In this document: positions 19,869 through 27,228 of the stretch, piece after piece
Layout of the letters: each line of letters opens with the position of its first letter
Numbering within the stretch: the stretch's first letter is position 1
From: Pseudomonadota bacterium
GTDB taxonomy: Bacteria; Pseudomonadota; Alphaproteobacteria; Rhizobiales; Beijerinckiaceae
DNA length: 64,000 nucleotides
Direction: 5' to 3'
NCBI GenBank assembly: GCA_023393655.1
Contig: JAEWKP010000381.1
Location: 5,002 to 69,001, forward strand
Made by a program: the position numbers and the translations under genes
The notes under the pieces: model-generated
Databases searched by the model: none
Told to the model about the DNA's origin: nothing
Seen by the model: only the letters and a program-made list of their open reading frames with translations

Positions 19869-19884
19869 GGATTGATGCCTGCCG

Positions 19885-20853
19885 TCAGATTTCGGAATTG
19901 GCTTTGAACGGAAGCGCTGCGAAGCTTCGGTCGACCAGGGCAGCTCTTTCGTCGTGCGACAGACGCCGTCCGTTGACCAAGGCATCGACGATCCACAAGG
20001 GCGCGCCCCCTGTCTGGACGACGATTCCGGAAGGAAGGTTCAACATGATCCGTCCGGGGTGCCGCTTGACGTCCCGGAACGAGTAATTGTCAAAGCGGTG
20101 GGCCTTCAAGATCACCCAGCGCTGACCATCGAGAAAGCTGAAGGCGCCAGGGTAAGGCGGCACCTGCGCCCGGACGAAATTGTAGATATCCTCATCCGAC
20201 ATCGAAAAATCGATCAGGCCATCCTCGGGCCCACGCTTCTCGTAATGGCGGGCGAATTCCATCGCTTGCTGATACCCTGCCTTGCCAGCGGCGAGCCAGC
20301 CGACGGCCTGGGCGATAAGCTCCGCTCCGACGTGCATGACCTTCTCGTAGAGGAGCTTCACGTCGTCATAGGGGGTAATTTCGACGGGCCTCTGGGCCAG
20401 AATCGCCCCGTCATCCGCTCTCGGCGTGATCCTAAAAACATAAACCTCGATATCTCTGCGCCCCAGCAGGACGTTCCATACCAACGGCGCCCGGCCGAGC
20501 CCGATCGGCGGATGTCCCGCATGGATGCCCATCCCACCGAGTCTCGCCCGCGCAATAACGTGTTCCGAAATCAATCGATTCCAGCCGTTGACGACCAGAA
20601 TATCGAAATCGATATGCTCTACGTTCTCAACGCGTAGCGTATAGTCAGGGAGTGTAATGCACGGCACATCATTGCGCTCGCACCACGGCCTGACATCGGC
20701 ATAGCCGGAAATGGCATATTTCTCACCCAGAGCTGGCGGAAGTGTTACCACTGCCGCGACACTGACACCCATTCGCGCCAGCTGCTCGAGGCCATAGAGG
20801 CCGTTCTCTGCACAGGTGATGTAGAGAATGCCTGGCTTCACGGACTCAGACAT
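19885..20853 (-). CDS. Formyltransferase-fold protein, probable sugar N-formyltransferase
   Basis: A member of the methionyl-tRNA/sugar N-formyltransferase family (322 residues from ATG 20853; a second ATG at 20865 adds four). The N-terminal domain carries the formyltransferase loop as GIHAGHPPIGLGRAPLVW, then FRITPRADDGAILAQ with the conserved Asp. The Asn of the usual N-x-H triad is replaced by Gly while His and Asp remain. In polysaccharide loci these enzymes use N10-formyl-tetrahydrofolate to formylate amino sugars, which fits the DegT aminotransferases in this arm. It overlaps the upstream deacetylase-like gene by 8 bp and precedes the second amidotransferase. Confidence 0.75.
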   Translation of the reverse strand: MSESVKPGILYITCAENGLYGLEQLARMGVSVAAVVTLPPALGEKYAISGYADVRPWCERNDVPCITLPDYTLRVENVEHIDFDILVVNGWNRLISEHVIARARLGGMGIHAGHPPIGLGRAPLVWNVLLGRRDIEVYVFRITPRADDGAILAQRPVEITPYDDVKLLYEKVMHVGAELIAQAVGWLAAGKAGYQQAMEFARHYEKRGPEDGLIDFSMSDEDIYNFVRAQVPPYPGAFSFLDGQRWVILKAHRFDNYSFRDVKRHPGRIMLNLPSGIVVQTGGAPLWIVDALVNGRRLSHDERAALVDRSFAALPFKANSEI

Positions 20854-21541
20854 TCCCAAGGCCATGGAAATAGGGCCCCTTCAGCAGAAGGTCCTTTTCG
20901 AACCACCAGTCCGGATGAAACAGAACCTGGAAACGGTCATGTTTATCGTAGTGTTCCGTCGGGTCGCCTTCCCGCCAGAATCCATTTGAATCGGACAGAT
21001 ACTTCATTTCCTTGAAGTACCTTTTCTCCAGCGCGTATCTTTCAAAACCTGCTTCAAGCGGATCATAGACGTCGTGATAATTCGGCGTCGCGTGCACCAC
21101 CTGGCTGATATCCCGGTGCTCAGAAGCCGTCACGATTTTACGGCCGACCACACTCTCCAGCAGTGATTTTTCTCTCATCAGCAATTCAGGAGGATGAATG
21201 CTCAACGCTCGCCCGACTGACATCGCCTCAAAGTGCAAGCCGATTTCATGTCCCATCGACAGAAGACTCTCGATCAACCGATAAACATATGGAGCAAAGC
21301 AATTATACTCGTGTGCATGCACACGAAATAAGAAAGTTGCGGTCACCCCAAGATCATATTCTACTTTGGCCATTTCGAGAACGCCATTGAGCGTATAATC
21401 CACGTCGTGCCGGACGATAAAAGTTCGATCGGCCTCCGGATCAAATTTCTCGAAAGACGATACTTTATAACCGCGCGCGATCGCTTCCGCCAATATATGG
21501 CGAAAATACATGAATGTGAATTGATGCGGGACTTTACCCAT
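20846..21541 (-). CDS. Polysaccharide deacetylase-like protein (CE4-related, WbmS-like)
   Basis: A 231-residue protein with the CE4-like metal and catalytic motif as RHDVDYT at about 44-50 and a second conserved block EIGLHFEAMS at about 100-110. LFHPDWW near the end is typical of the WbmS-like branch of putative deacetylases known from Bordetella O-antigen loci (recalled, not searched). It would remove N- or O-acetyl groups from a sugar or act in a related hydrolysis. No signal peptide is seen, so it is probably cytoplasmic. Base composition is distinctly more AT-rich than surrounding genes, suggesting separate acquisition along with the next gene upstream. Confidence 0.72.
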   Translation of the reverse strand: MGKVPHQFTFMYFRHILAEAIARGYKVSSFEKFDPEADRTFIVRHDVDYTLNGVLEMAKVEYDLGVTATFLFRVHAHEYNCFAPYVYRLIESLLSMGHEIGLHFEAMSVGRALSIHPPELLMREKSLLESVVGRKIVTASEHRDISQVVHATPNYHDVYDPLEAGFERYALEKRYFKEMKYLSDSNGFWREGDPTEHYDKHDRFQVLFHPDWWFEKDLLLKGPYFHGLGNV

Positions 21542-21599
21542 TAGACCGAGCCTTCTGACAAAATTAAGATGAGATCGATTCGCATGAAATCAAATTAAG

Positions 21600-22694
21600 T
21601 TATGAATACGAATTACTATAAAAAATGGAAAGCATCTGGGCAATCTTCAGCGGGTCATGCCAACGCTCGACATACTTCCGCGACTTCATTCCAAGATCGA
21701 CAAGCGTCTGCGGATTGGAAATATACGGCAACAAATCTCTCTCGATGGAATCGGGGCTAATCTTGATGACAGGCAGATCGTCCCACATCTCATGTGGAAC
21801 AAAAGCCTTGTCCTCTTCACGGATGTAGACCGCCACAGGCTTCCCCATGGCCATCAATTCCACGGCAAAGCCTCCATACCAACCGTAGAGGATCTGATCG
21901 ATCGCGATATCCGCCGATTTATAGAGCTCCATGGCTTCGGCATGCGTCTTTCCCTGGACGAGAATCAGATCGAAATCGACTTTCTCTCGAATCTTTTCCA
22001 GAGCCGCCAATATAATTGCCGTTCCCTTTGTGTTCGGATCGCTCGGAGCATGAACGATCCGCAATTTCCGGGTGGCAACAGGCGGATAAACTTCAGTTTT
22101 GGAGATATCTACATTTGCGTACGGAAGAAAAATTCCATTGTCGATATAGTGGCCGAGCTCAGGATTTAGAAAAAATACTTTATCCATCAAAGGAAGCAAC
22201 GTTTCGATCATACTTCTTCGGTTGGCATCGTAGGTCTTGAGACAGTTAGCGAAAGCGCCACAGCGCCCTTCATGGCAAGGCGTCCAGCGGTTTCGTCTAT
22301 CTGATTCCTTTGCCAGGCGCGCGTCGCATCCCTGAAGCGTCATGAACACACGCTTTCCGAGTCGCTTGGCGATCCGGACATCGCGCAACGCGACCTGATC
22401 CTCTTGCTGCGAGCGGCCGAAGGCGAAGCCATAGTCATCCCACAACATGTAGCTGCGGCCGAAATAGTAGTGGATCACGTCATAGCGAAACGGAGCCGTC
22501 AAAGCGAAGGCGCGACGCCTCGAACGATTGGAGAGCGTGTTTTTCCCATACTCACTCAACGTCTTGTCGGCGGGATAGCCGATCCAGGTCCCGTAGTTCT
22601 GAACGACATCGCTGTGATGCCCGAGCGAACGCTCTGCCCTCGACAAGGTCCAGGCCTGATTGCCGACATTTACCGGGCCGTGAAGTATGCGCAT
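21600..22694 (-). CDS. Glycosyltransferase with four-cysteine insertion
   Basis: A 364-residue GT-B protein starting at ATG 22694 (a TTG one codon earlier is ignored). The N-terminal half is RILHGPVNVGNQAW; the donor half has VHAPSDPNTKGTAIIL and QILYGWYGGFAVELMAMGKPVAVY, ending with VERWHDP. Between the halves are QGCDAR and then PCHEGRCGAFANC: four cysteines in about 25 residues, possibly a Zn or Fe-S site. Related proteins in this locus keep or lack the cluster. Codon and base use is AT-richer than most neighbours. The donor is unknown. Confidence 0.78.
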   Translation of the reverse strand: MRILHGPVNVGNQAWTLSRAERSLGHHSDVVQNYGTWIGYPADKTLSEYGKNTLSNRSRRRAFALTAPFRYDVIHYYFGRSYMLWDDYGFAFGRSQQEDQVALRDVRIAKRLGKRVFMTLQGCDARLAKESDRRNRWTPCHEGRCGAFANCLKTYDANRRSMIETLLPLMDKVFFLNPELGHYIDNGIFLPYANVDISKTEVYPPVATRKLRIVHAPSDPNTKGTAIILAALEKIREKVDFDLILVQGKTHAEAMELYKSADIAIDQILYGWYGGFAVELMAMGKPVAVYIREEDKAFVPHEMWDDLPVIKISPDSIERDLLPYISNPQTLVDLGMKSRKYVERWHDPLKIAQMLSIFYSNSYS

Positions 22695-22742
22695 CAAACG
22701 GTCATCCTGGACTGCGATTGCAACGAAGAAAATTCCGCAAGC

Positions 22743-24269
22743 TCAGCAGCCATATTGCTCGCACCAGCGAGCCGTGATGAAGGGCGTGAACCGCCGGGCA
22801 TATTCGGTAAACCGGCGATCCTTGGTGATGATTGCCGCGTTCTGGAGCAGGGCCCACATCGGCCAGCCATAGCCTTCCGGCATGTTCTCGATATAGGAGG
22901 CGAACCAGAGCCCGCCATCCTCCTTGAGATAACCCTCGAGGTTCATCGCAAGTCCGCCGAAGTAGGCAGTCGACTGGCGCAGCATCTCGCTGTCGCCGAG
23001 CAGACGCGCCGCATTGTAGAGGGCGATCGCAACCCCGAGCTCGCCGTCCAGCACCCGGACATTCGGCATGGGTGGCGCGGCGTAGACATACTCCGCCGGC
23101 AGCCTGAAGCCGTCGATCGTGTACTCCGCTCCGCCCTTGCTCATCGGCGTCGTGATGAAGCGGGTCGCCGCCTGCGCCATCGCCCGGTACTTGTCGTCGC
23201 CGGTGATCTTGAACATCAGAGCCGCCAACTCGACGACCTGGCTGTTCGCATAGGGCGAATACCAGGGCGGCGTCAGCTTGATGCCCCAGTTCATCGTCCA
23301 GTCGAACTGGTATGGCCAGGAGATGCGGCCGTCGCCGAGATCGACCTTGGCTTTCTCGATGTAATTGTCGAAGAAATGCGCCACGGCTGCGATCGCCGCC
23401 TTGCGGATTTCCTCGCCCACCTGCGGCTTCAACGCGGCGAACAACAGGGCCCGGGCGGTGGAGGTCGCGTAAAGCGGATGCACGCCGCCGCTCATGCCGC
23501 CCGCCAGGCTGGTTCCATAGGTCGCCGCGTCGAGCAGGGTCGCCGTGTCGCGCTCCATCTGCTTCGGGTCGACATTGACCGTCTGCTCGTAGAGCCTGAC
23601 GCCATCGTAGTCGACAGAGGAGAAATTCCGGAAGCGGTCCTCGTCCTTGGCGACGATCAGTTCCCGCGTCGCCGGCTCGGTCTCGCCGATCAGAGTCTCA
23701 AGCAGCATGTATCCGGGCGGGAAACCGGGCTTTTGCGCCTTAACGAACAAGGTGCCGACGTCGAAGTCGTAGAGGACGTCGTCGAGAAGCGTGATTACGT
23801 CGCCCACATAGATGCCGAGCAGGCCGCCCTTGTTCGGGATGAAGCTCTGCCAGATCAGGCGGTCGCGGCCATTCTCGCTAGCCGGAACCCACATCAGCTC
23901 GGGTTGCGCCGTCGATAACATGTTGCCGAGATAGCGAACCGTCAGCCCCTTGCGCAGCGCGAAATAGGGCCTCAGCGCCGCGGCGTTAGGACGGACCACG
24001 ACTGCCGGTATATCGATATAGGGCGCGAGCACGCGTTGCGGCCCGGTGGCGGAGGGAAGTCGCAGCGCATGTCCGGTATCGGGGCTTTGGTGCTTCGCGA
24101 GAGCGCCGGACTTGCCGTGACCGGCAGCTGCCGTCGTGGCCGTCGTCGTCTGACCCTGCGATCCCACGCCGGCGGCCTCGCGCCGTGACAGGCATGCGGC
24201 CACGGTGGCGGCAAGCACCAGGCACAGCACGGCCAGTATGAGGAGCCAGAACCGGCGGTTTCTTCGCAT
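22743..24269 (-). CDS. Exported D-glucuronyl C5-epimerase-like protein
   Basis: A 508-residue protein with a membrane-spanning or lipoprotein leader: residues ~7-27 are hydrophobic and end in TVAAC, a plausible lipobox. A ~60-residue Ser/Thr/Ala-rich linker follows. The C-terminal ~230 residues resemble the D-glucuronyl C5-epimerase domain: ISWPYQFDW, TPPWYSPYANSQVVELAALMFKITGDDKY, and a late PEGYGWPMWALLQNA. That family converts D-glucuronate to L-iduronate within a polymer. Similar helical-barrel proteins may instead be lyases or hydrolases, so the reaction is inferred. The start is ATG 24269 (or GTG 24272), overlapping the upstream stop by one base. Confidence 0.66.
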   Translation of the reverse strand: MRRNRRFWLLILAVLCLVLAATVAACLSRREAAGVGSQGQTTTATTAAAGHGKSGALAKHQSPDTGHALRLPSATGPQRVLAPYIDIPAVVVRPNAAALRPYFALRKGLTVRYLGNMLSTAQPELMWVPASENGRDRLIWQSFIPNKGGLLGIYVGDVITLLDDVLYDFDVGTLFVKAQKPGFPPGYMLLETLIGETEPATRELIVAKDEDRFRNFSSVDYDGVRLYEQTVNVDPKQMERDTATLLDAATYGTSLAGGMSGGVHPLYATSTARALLFAALKPQVGEEIRKAAIAAVAHFFDNYIEKAKVDLGDGRISWPYQFDWTMNWGIKLTPPWYSPYANSQVVELAALMFKITGDDKYRAMAQAATRFITTPMSKGGAEYTIDGFRLPAEYVYAAPPMPNVRVLDGELGVAIALYNAARLLGDSEMLRQSTAYFGGLAMNLEGYLKEDGGLWFASYIENMPEGYGWPMWALLQNAAIITKDRRFTEYARRFTPFITARWCEQYGC

Positions 24270-25678
24270 CACGCGCTCCGTTTCCCGCTGCCCAATGCGT
24301 CATAGACGGCTACGAGCTTGTCCCATTCCCGCTCGGGATCGAGCGCTGTCAACGCCGGGCCGGTGGCATGCCGCAACGCGGCGGCCAGACCGGGATCGTC
24401 GATCAGCCTGTTGATGGCTGCCGCTATCGAGGCGGGATCGTAAGGATCGAAGCTGAGTCCCACGCCGTAGGCTTCGACCAGTCGCCGTGCTTCCGGATGC
24501 GCCGCAACCAGAACCGGCAGTCCCGAGGCCATGTACTCGAAGATCTTGTTCGGCAGGGCGAAGGTAAAGTTCCGGCACAGGTTGGGCAGCGTCCAGATAC
24601 CAGCATCGGCGCCCCTCGCGGCGGCGACGACATCGCGCGACAGCACGGGCGGCAAGAGGATCAGCCGGTCGCCGGCGCCGACGCGTTCCGCGATGGCGCG
24701 GTAGCCTTCGCCGAATTGATCGAGCGAGGGACCGCGGATGACCAAGACGCAGCGCGGCGCAAAGGCGAGCGCCTCGATGATCGGCTCGATCAGCCGCGTC
24801 GGACCTGTGCCACCCTGCCAAAGCAGCACGAACTGTCCTTCCGGCAATCCCAGTTGCTGCCTGAGCGGTTGATAGGACCGCTCGGCATCCGATGGGACCG
24901 TCGGGATGTTTCGCACGACGAGTGGTCGCTTACCGCCTCCCAACTCGTCCGCCAGCGCGTCGGCGATCGAGTCGCAGACCGTGACGACAGCCGAGGCCTC
25001 GGCGAGGCAGCGCGCTTCCAGCTTCTGCAGCCGATGCTTCCATTCGCCTCCAAAGGGAGCATAAGATGCCTGCTCTCGGTCCCAATGCACATTCTCCGAC
25101 GTCCACTCGTGGAAATCGGCGATCAGGTGCGCGCCAGTGCGGCGCGCCGCAGCCAACCCCGCGAAAGCGGTGTTGAGATCATGGGCGTGATAGGCGAACG
25201 GCCGATATTCTAGCGCACGCTCGTAAAGTTCATGCGCCATGAAGCCGGGAAACTCGTTGGCGAAGCTCGCCGCGGTCCAGGGCAAGATGTCAAAGCGTAT
25301 GCCGGGACCCCAGTCGAGGCCGCACTCCGCCAACTCCCCCTTGCCCAGATCCGGGCAGAGCACGGTCACGGCATAACCTCCGCCGACAAGCGCGCGAGCC
25401 TCGCGCTCGACCCGTGGATCGATACGAAGATCCGAGACCACGAGCATCACGACCTCGCGTCCCTGCGCCCGTGCTCCCACACCCGGACCGATGCGCCAAC
25501 ACATGACGGCTTCCATGGGCAGGGATGGCAAACGTCCGCGGCTCAAAGCCCTCGCCAGCCGCATGCCGGGCCACGAGCCCGCCTGGCGCCGTAAGCGGAA
25601 GTAACGGTCGATGGCTCCATGTAGCGCTGGTCTCAGGAGCGCGCGCGCCAGACCGTTGCTTCGCAGTCTGCTCAACAT
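24269..25678 (-). CDS. Glycosyltransferase, GT4-like, duplicate A
   Basis: A 469-residue GT-B glycosyltransferase closely related to the next gene upstream (25672-27180). Both share RIDPRVEREARALV, YHAHDLNTAFAGL (or near), DFHEW, TVCDSIADA, VVRNIP, FVLLWQGGTGPTRLIEPI and FALPNKIFEYMASGLPV. The donor domain is complete. The start, ATG 25678, overlaps the preceding stop by seven bases. N-terminal ~70 residues (basic, no clear signal) differ most between the copies and may determine membrane association or acceptor. No donor sugar can be named. Confidence 0.82.
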   Translation of the reverse strand: MLSRLRSNGLARALLRPALHGAIDRYFRLRRQAGSWPGMRLARALSRGRLPSLPMEAVMCWRIGPGVGARAQGREVVMLVVSDLRIDPRVEREARALVGGGYAVTVLCPDLGKGELAECGLDWGPGIRFDILPWTAASFANEFPGFMAHELYERALEYRPFAYHAHDLNTAFAGLAAARRTGAHLIADFHEWTSENVHWDREQASYAPFGGEWKHRLQKLEARCLAEASAVVTVCDSIADALADELGGGKRPLVVRNIPTVPSDAERSYQPLRQQLGLPEGQFVLLWQGGTGPTRLIEPIIEALAFAPRCVLVIRGPSLDQFGEGYRAIAERVGAGDRLILLPPVLSRDVVAAARGADAGIWTLPNLCRNFTFALPNKIFEYMASGLPVLVAAHPEARRLVEAYGVGLSFDPYDPASIAAAINRLIDDPGLAAALRHATGPALTALDPEREWDKLVAVYDALGSGKRSA

Positions 25679-27180
25679 CCCGCGTCACTCGCCATTCGCT
25701 CAGGTGTTCCGCGCAGGCGATCGTAGATCGCCGGGATCTTCTGCCATTCCCGATCGGCGTCGAGCGAGACCAGGGCCGCTGGGATGCGCTCCCGGATGCC
25801 GGCGGCCAGAGCCGGGTCCGCGATCAGCGGATTGATCGCCGCCGCGATCGAATGCGGATCATACGGGTCGAACAGCATCCCGACCTTGTGCGCATCGACG
25901 ATGCGCCGGACTTCGGGATAGTCCGCGCCGATCACCGGCAGCCCCGAGGCCATGTATTCGAAGACCTTGTTGGGCAGCGCGAAGGAAAAATTCCGGCACA
26001 GCTTCGGCAAAGACCAGATTCCGGCATCGGCGCCGCGCGCCGCGGCGACTACATCGCGCGACGGCACCGGCCCGATCAGCGTCAGCCGGTCAGCAGCGCC
26101 GATGCGCTCTGCGATGGCGCGATAGTCTGGTCCGAAAAGGTCTAGCGACGGCCCGCGGATGACGAAATGGCATTTCGGCATGAACGCGAGTGCCTCGATG
26201 ATCGGTTCGATCAATCGAGTGGGGCCGGTGCCGCCCTGCCAGAGCAATACAAACTGATCCTCGGGAAGGCCGAGCTGCTGCTTGAGCGGCAGATAGGTTC
26301 TGGTCGGTTCCTGCGACAGGTGCGGGATGTTGCGCACCACCAACGCCTTGCGGCCGGCGCCAAGCTCGCTGGCCATCGCGTCGGCAATCGAATCGCAGAC
26401 GGTGATGACCTCGCTGGCACGTTTCAGACACTGGCGCTCGAGCCATTGCAGCGGCCGCTTCCAAGACGGCGTGTAGGGCTTGTAGCTCATGCTCTCGGCA
26501 TCCCACTTGACGTTTTCCGAGAACCATTCGTGGAAATCGCAGACCGCATAGGCGCCGGTATGGCGCGCCGCCGAGAGCCCGGCGAAGGCGGTGAACAGGT
26601 CATGCGCGTGGAAAGCGAAGGGGCGATACTCAATCGCGACGTTGAACATTTCTCGCGCGATGAAGCTGGGCCACTCCATCATGAACGAGATCGCCGTCCA
26701 GTGCACCCATCGGAAGCTGATGCCCTCGCCCCAATCGACGCCGTGCTCGGTCTCCTCGCCGGTGCGCGGATCCGGCGCGATCACCACGACGCTGTAGCCG
26801 GCGGCGACGAGCGCCCGCGCCTCGCGCTCGATACGCGGATCGATGCGCAGATTGGACGGCGTCATCATGACGATCTGCCCCCCGACCGGATTCCTGCCGA
26901 TGCCGGCGCCCCGCCAGGGCAGCCACACTGCGGCAGGCGAGAGGCCGCGCTCAGCGTGGTTCAGCGGCCAAAGCTGCGCGAATGCACGTATCACCGACGA
27001 GAACGGCAGTTCCTCGCCGCCGACGCGGATCTTCAGGTCGTTGTTGAGGTAATCCTTGAAGCGCCTCGTGCTCAGTCCCAGCACCGGCCGATGCAGCCCG
27101 GCCCTTCCGCGCTGCAGGAGCCGAAAGGCGAGGTGCACCAATGGGCGCAGGGTTCGCTTGACGACCGAATCGGGGGGCAT
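25672..27180 (-). CDS. Glycosyltransferase, GT4-like, duplicate B
   Basis: A 502-residue paralogue of the gene immediately downstream. The conserved core runs from about residue 105 (MTPSNLRIDPRIEREARALVA) to the end, with LLWQGGTGPTRLIEPIIEAL and FALPNKVFEYMASGLPVIG in the donor domain. The first ~100 residues (KRTLRPLVHLAFRLLQRGRAGLH and onward) are basic and amphipathic, possibly membrane-associating. The tandem arrangement and internal identity indicate local duplication followed by divergence, perhaps for successive sugars in one repeat unit. It starts with ATG 27180, 48 bp after the double glycosyltransferase gene. Confidence 0.82.
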   Translation of the reverse strand: MPPDSVVKRTLRPLVHLAFRLLQRGRAGLHRPVLGLSTRRFKDYLNNDLKIRVGGEELPFSSVIRAFAQLWPLNHAERGLSPAAVWLPWRGAGIGRNPVGGQIVMMTPSNLRIDPRIEREARALVAAGYSVVVIAPDPRTGEETEHGVDWGEGISFRWVHWTAISFMMEWPSFIAREMFNVAIEYRPFAFHAHDLFTAFAGLSAARHTGAYAVCDFHEWFSENVKWDAESMSYKPYTPSWKRPLQWLERQCLKRASEVITVCDSIADAMASELGAGRKALVVRNIPHLSQEPTRTYLPLKQQLGLPEDQFVLLWQGGTGPTRLIEPIIEALAFMPKCHFVIRGPSLDLFGPDYRAIAERIGAADRLTLIGPVPSRDVVAAARGADAGIWSLPKLCRNFSFALPNKVFEYMASGLPVIGADYPEVRRIVDAHKVGMLFDPYDPHSIAAAINPLIADPALAAGIRERIPAALVSLDADREWQKIPAIYDRLRGTPERMASDAGC

Positions 27181-27228
27181 TTCAGCTTGGCTTTCTCGAT
27201 CGAGCTTCTGGCGCAGCGCGAAGGTTGT

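Noticed and set aside
22404..23918. 504-codon + strand frame
   Set aside because: Antisense to the glycosyltransferase and C5-epimerase-like genes; no ribosome site or motif.
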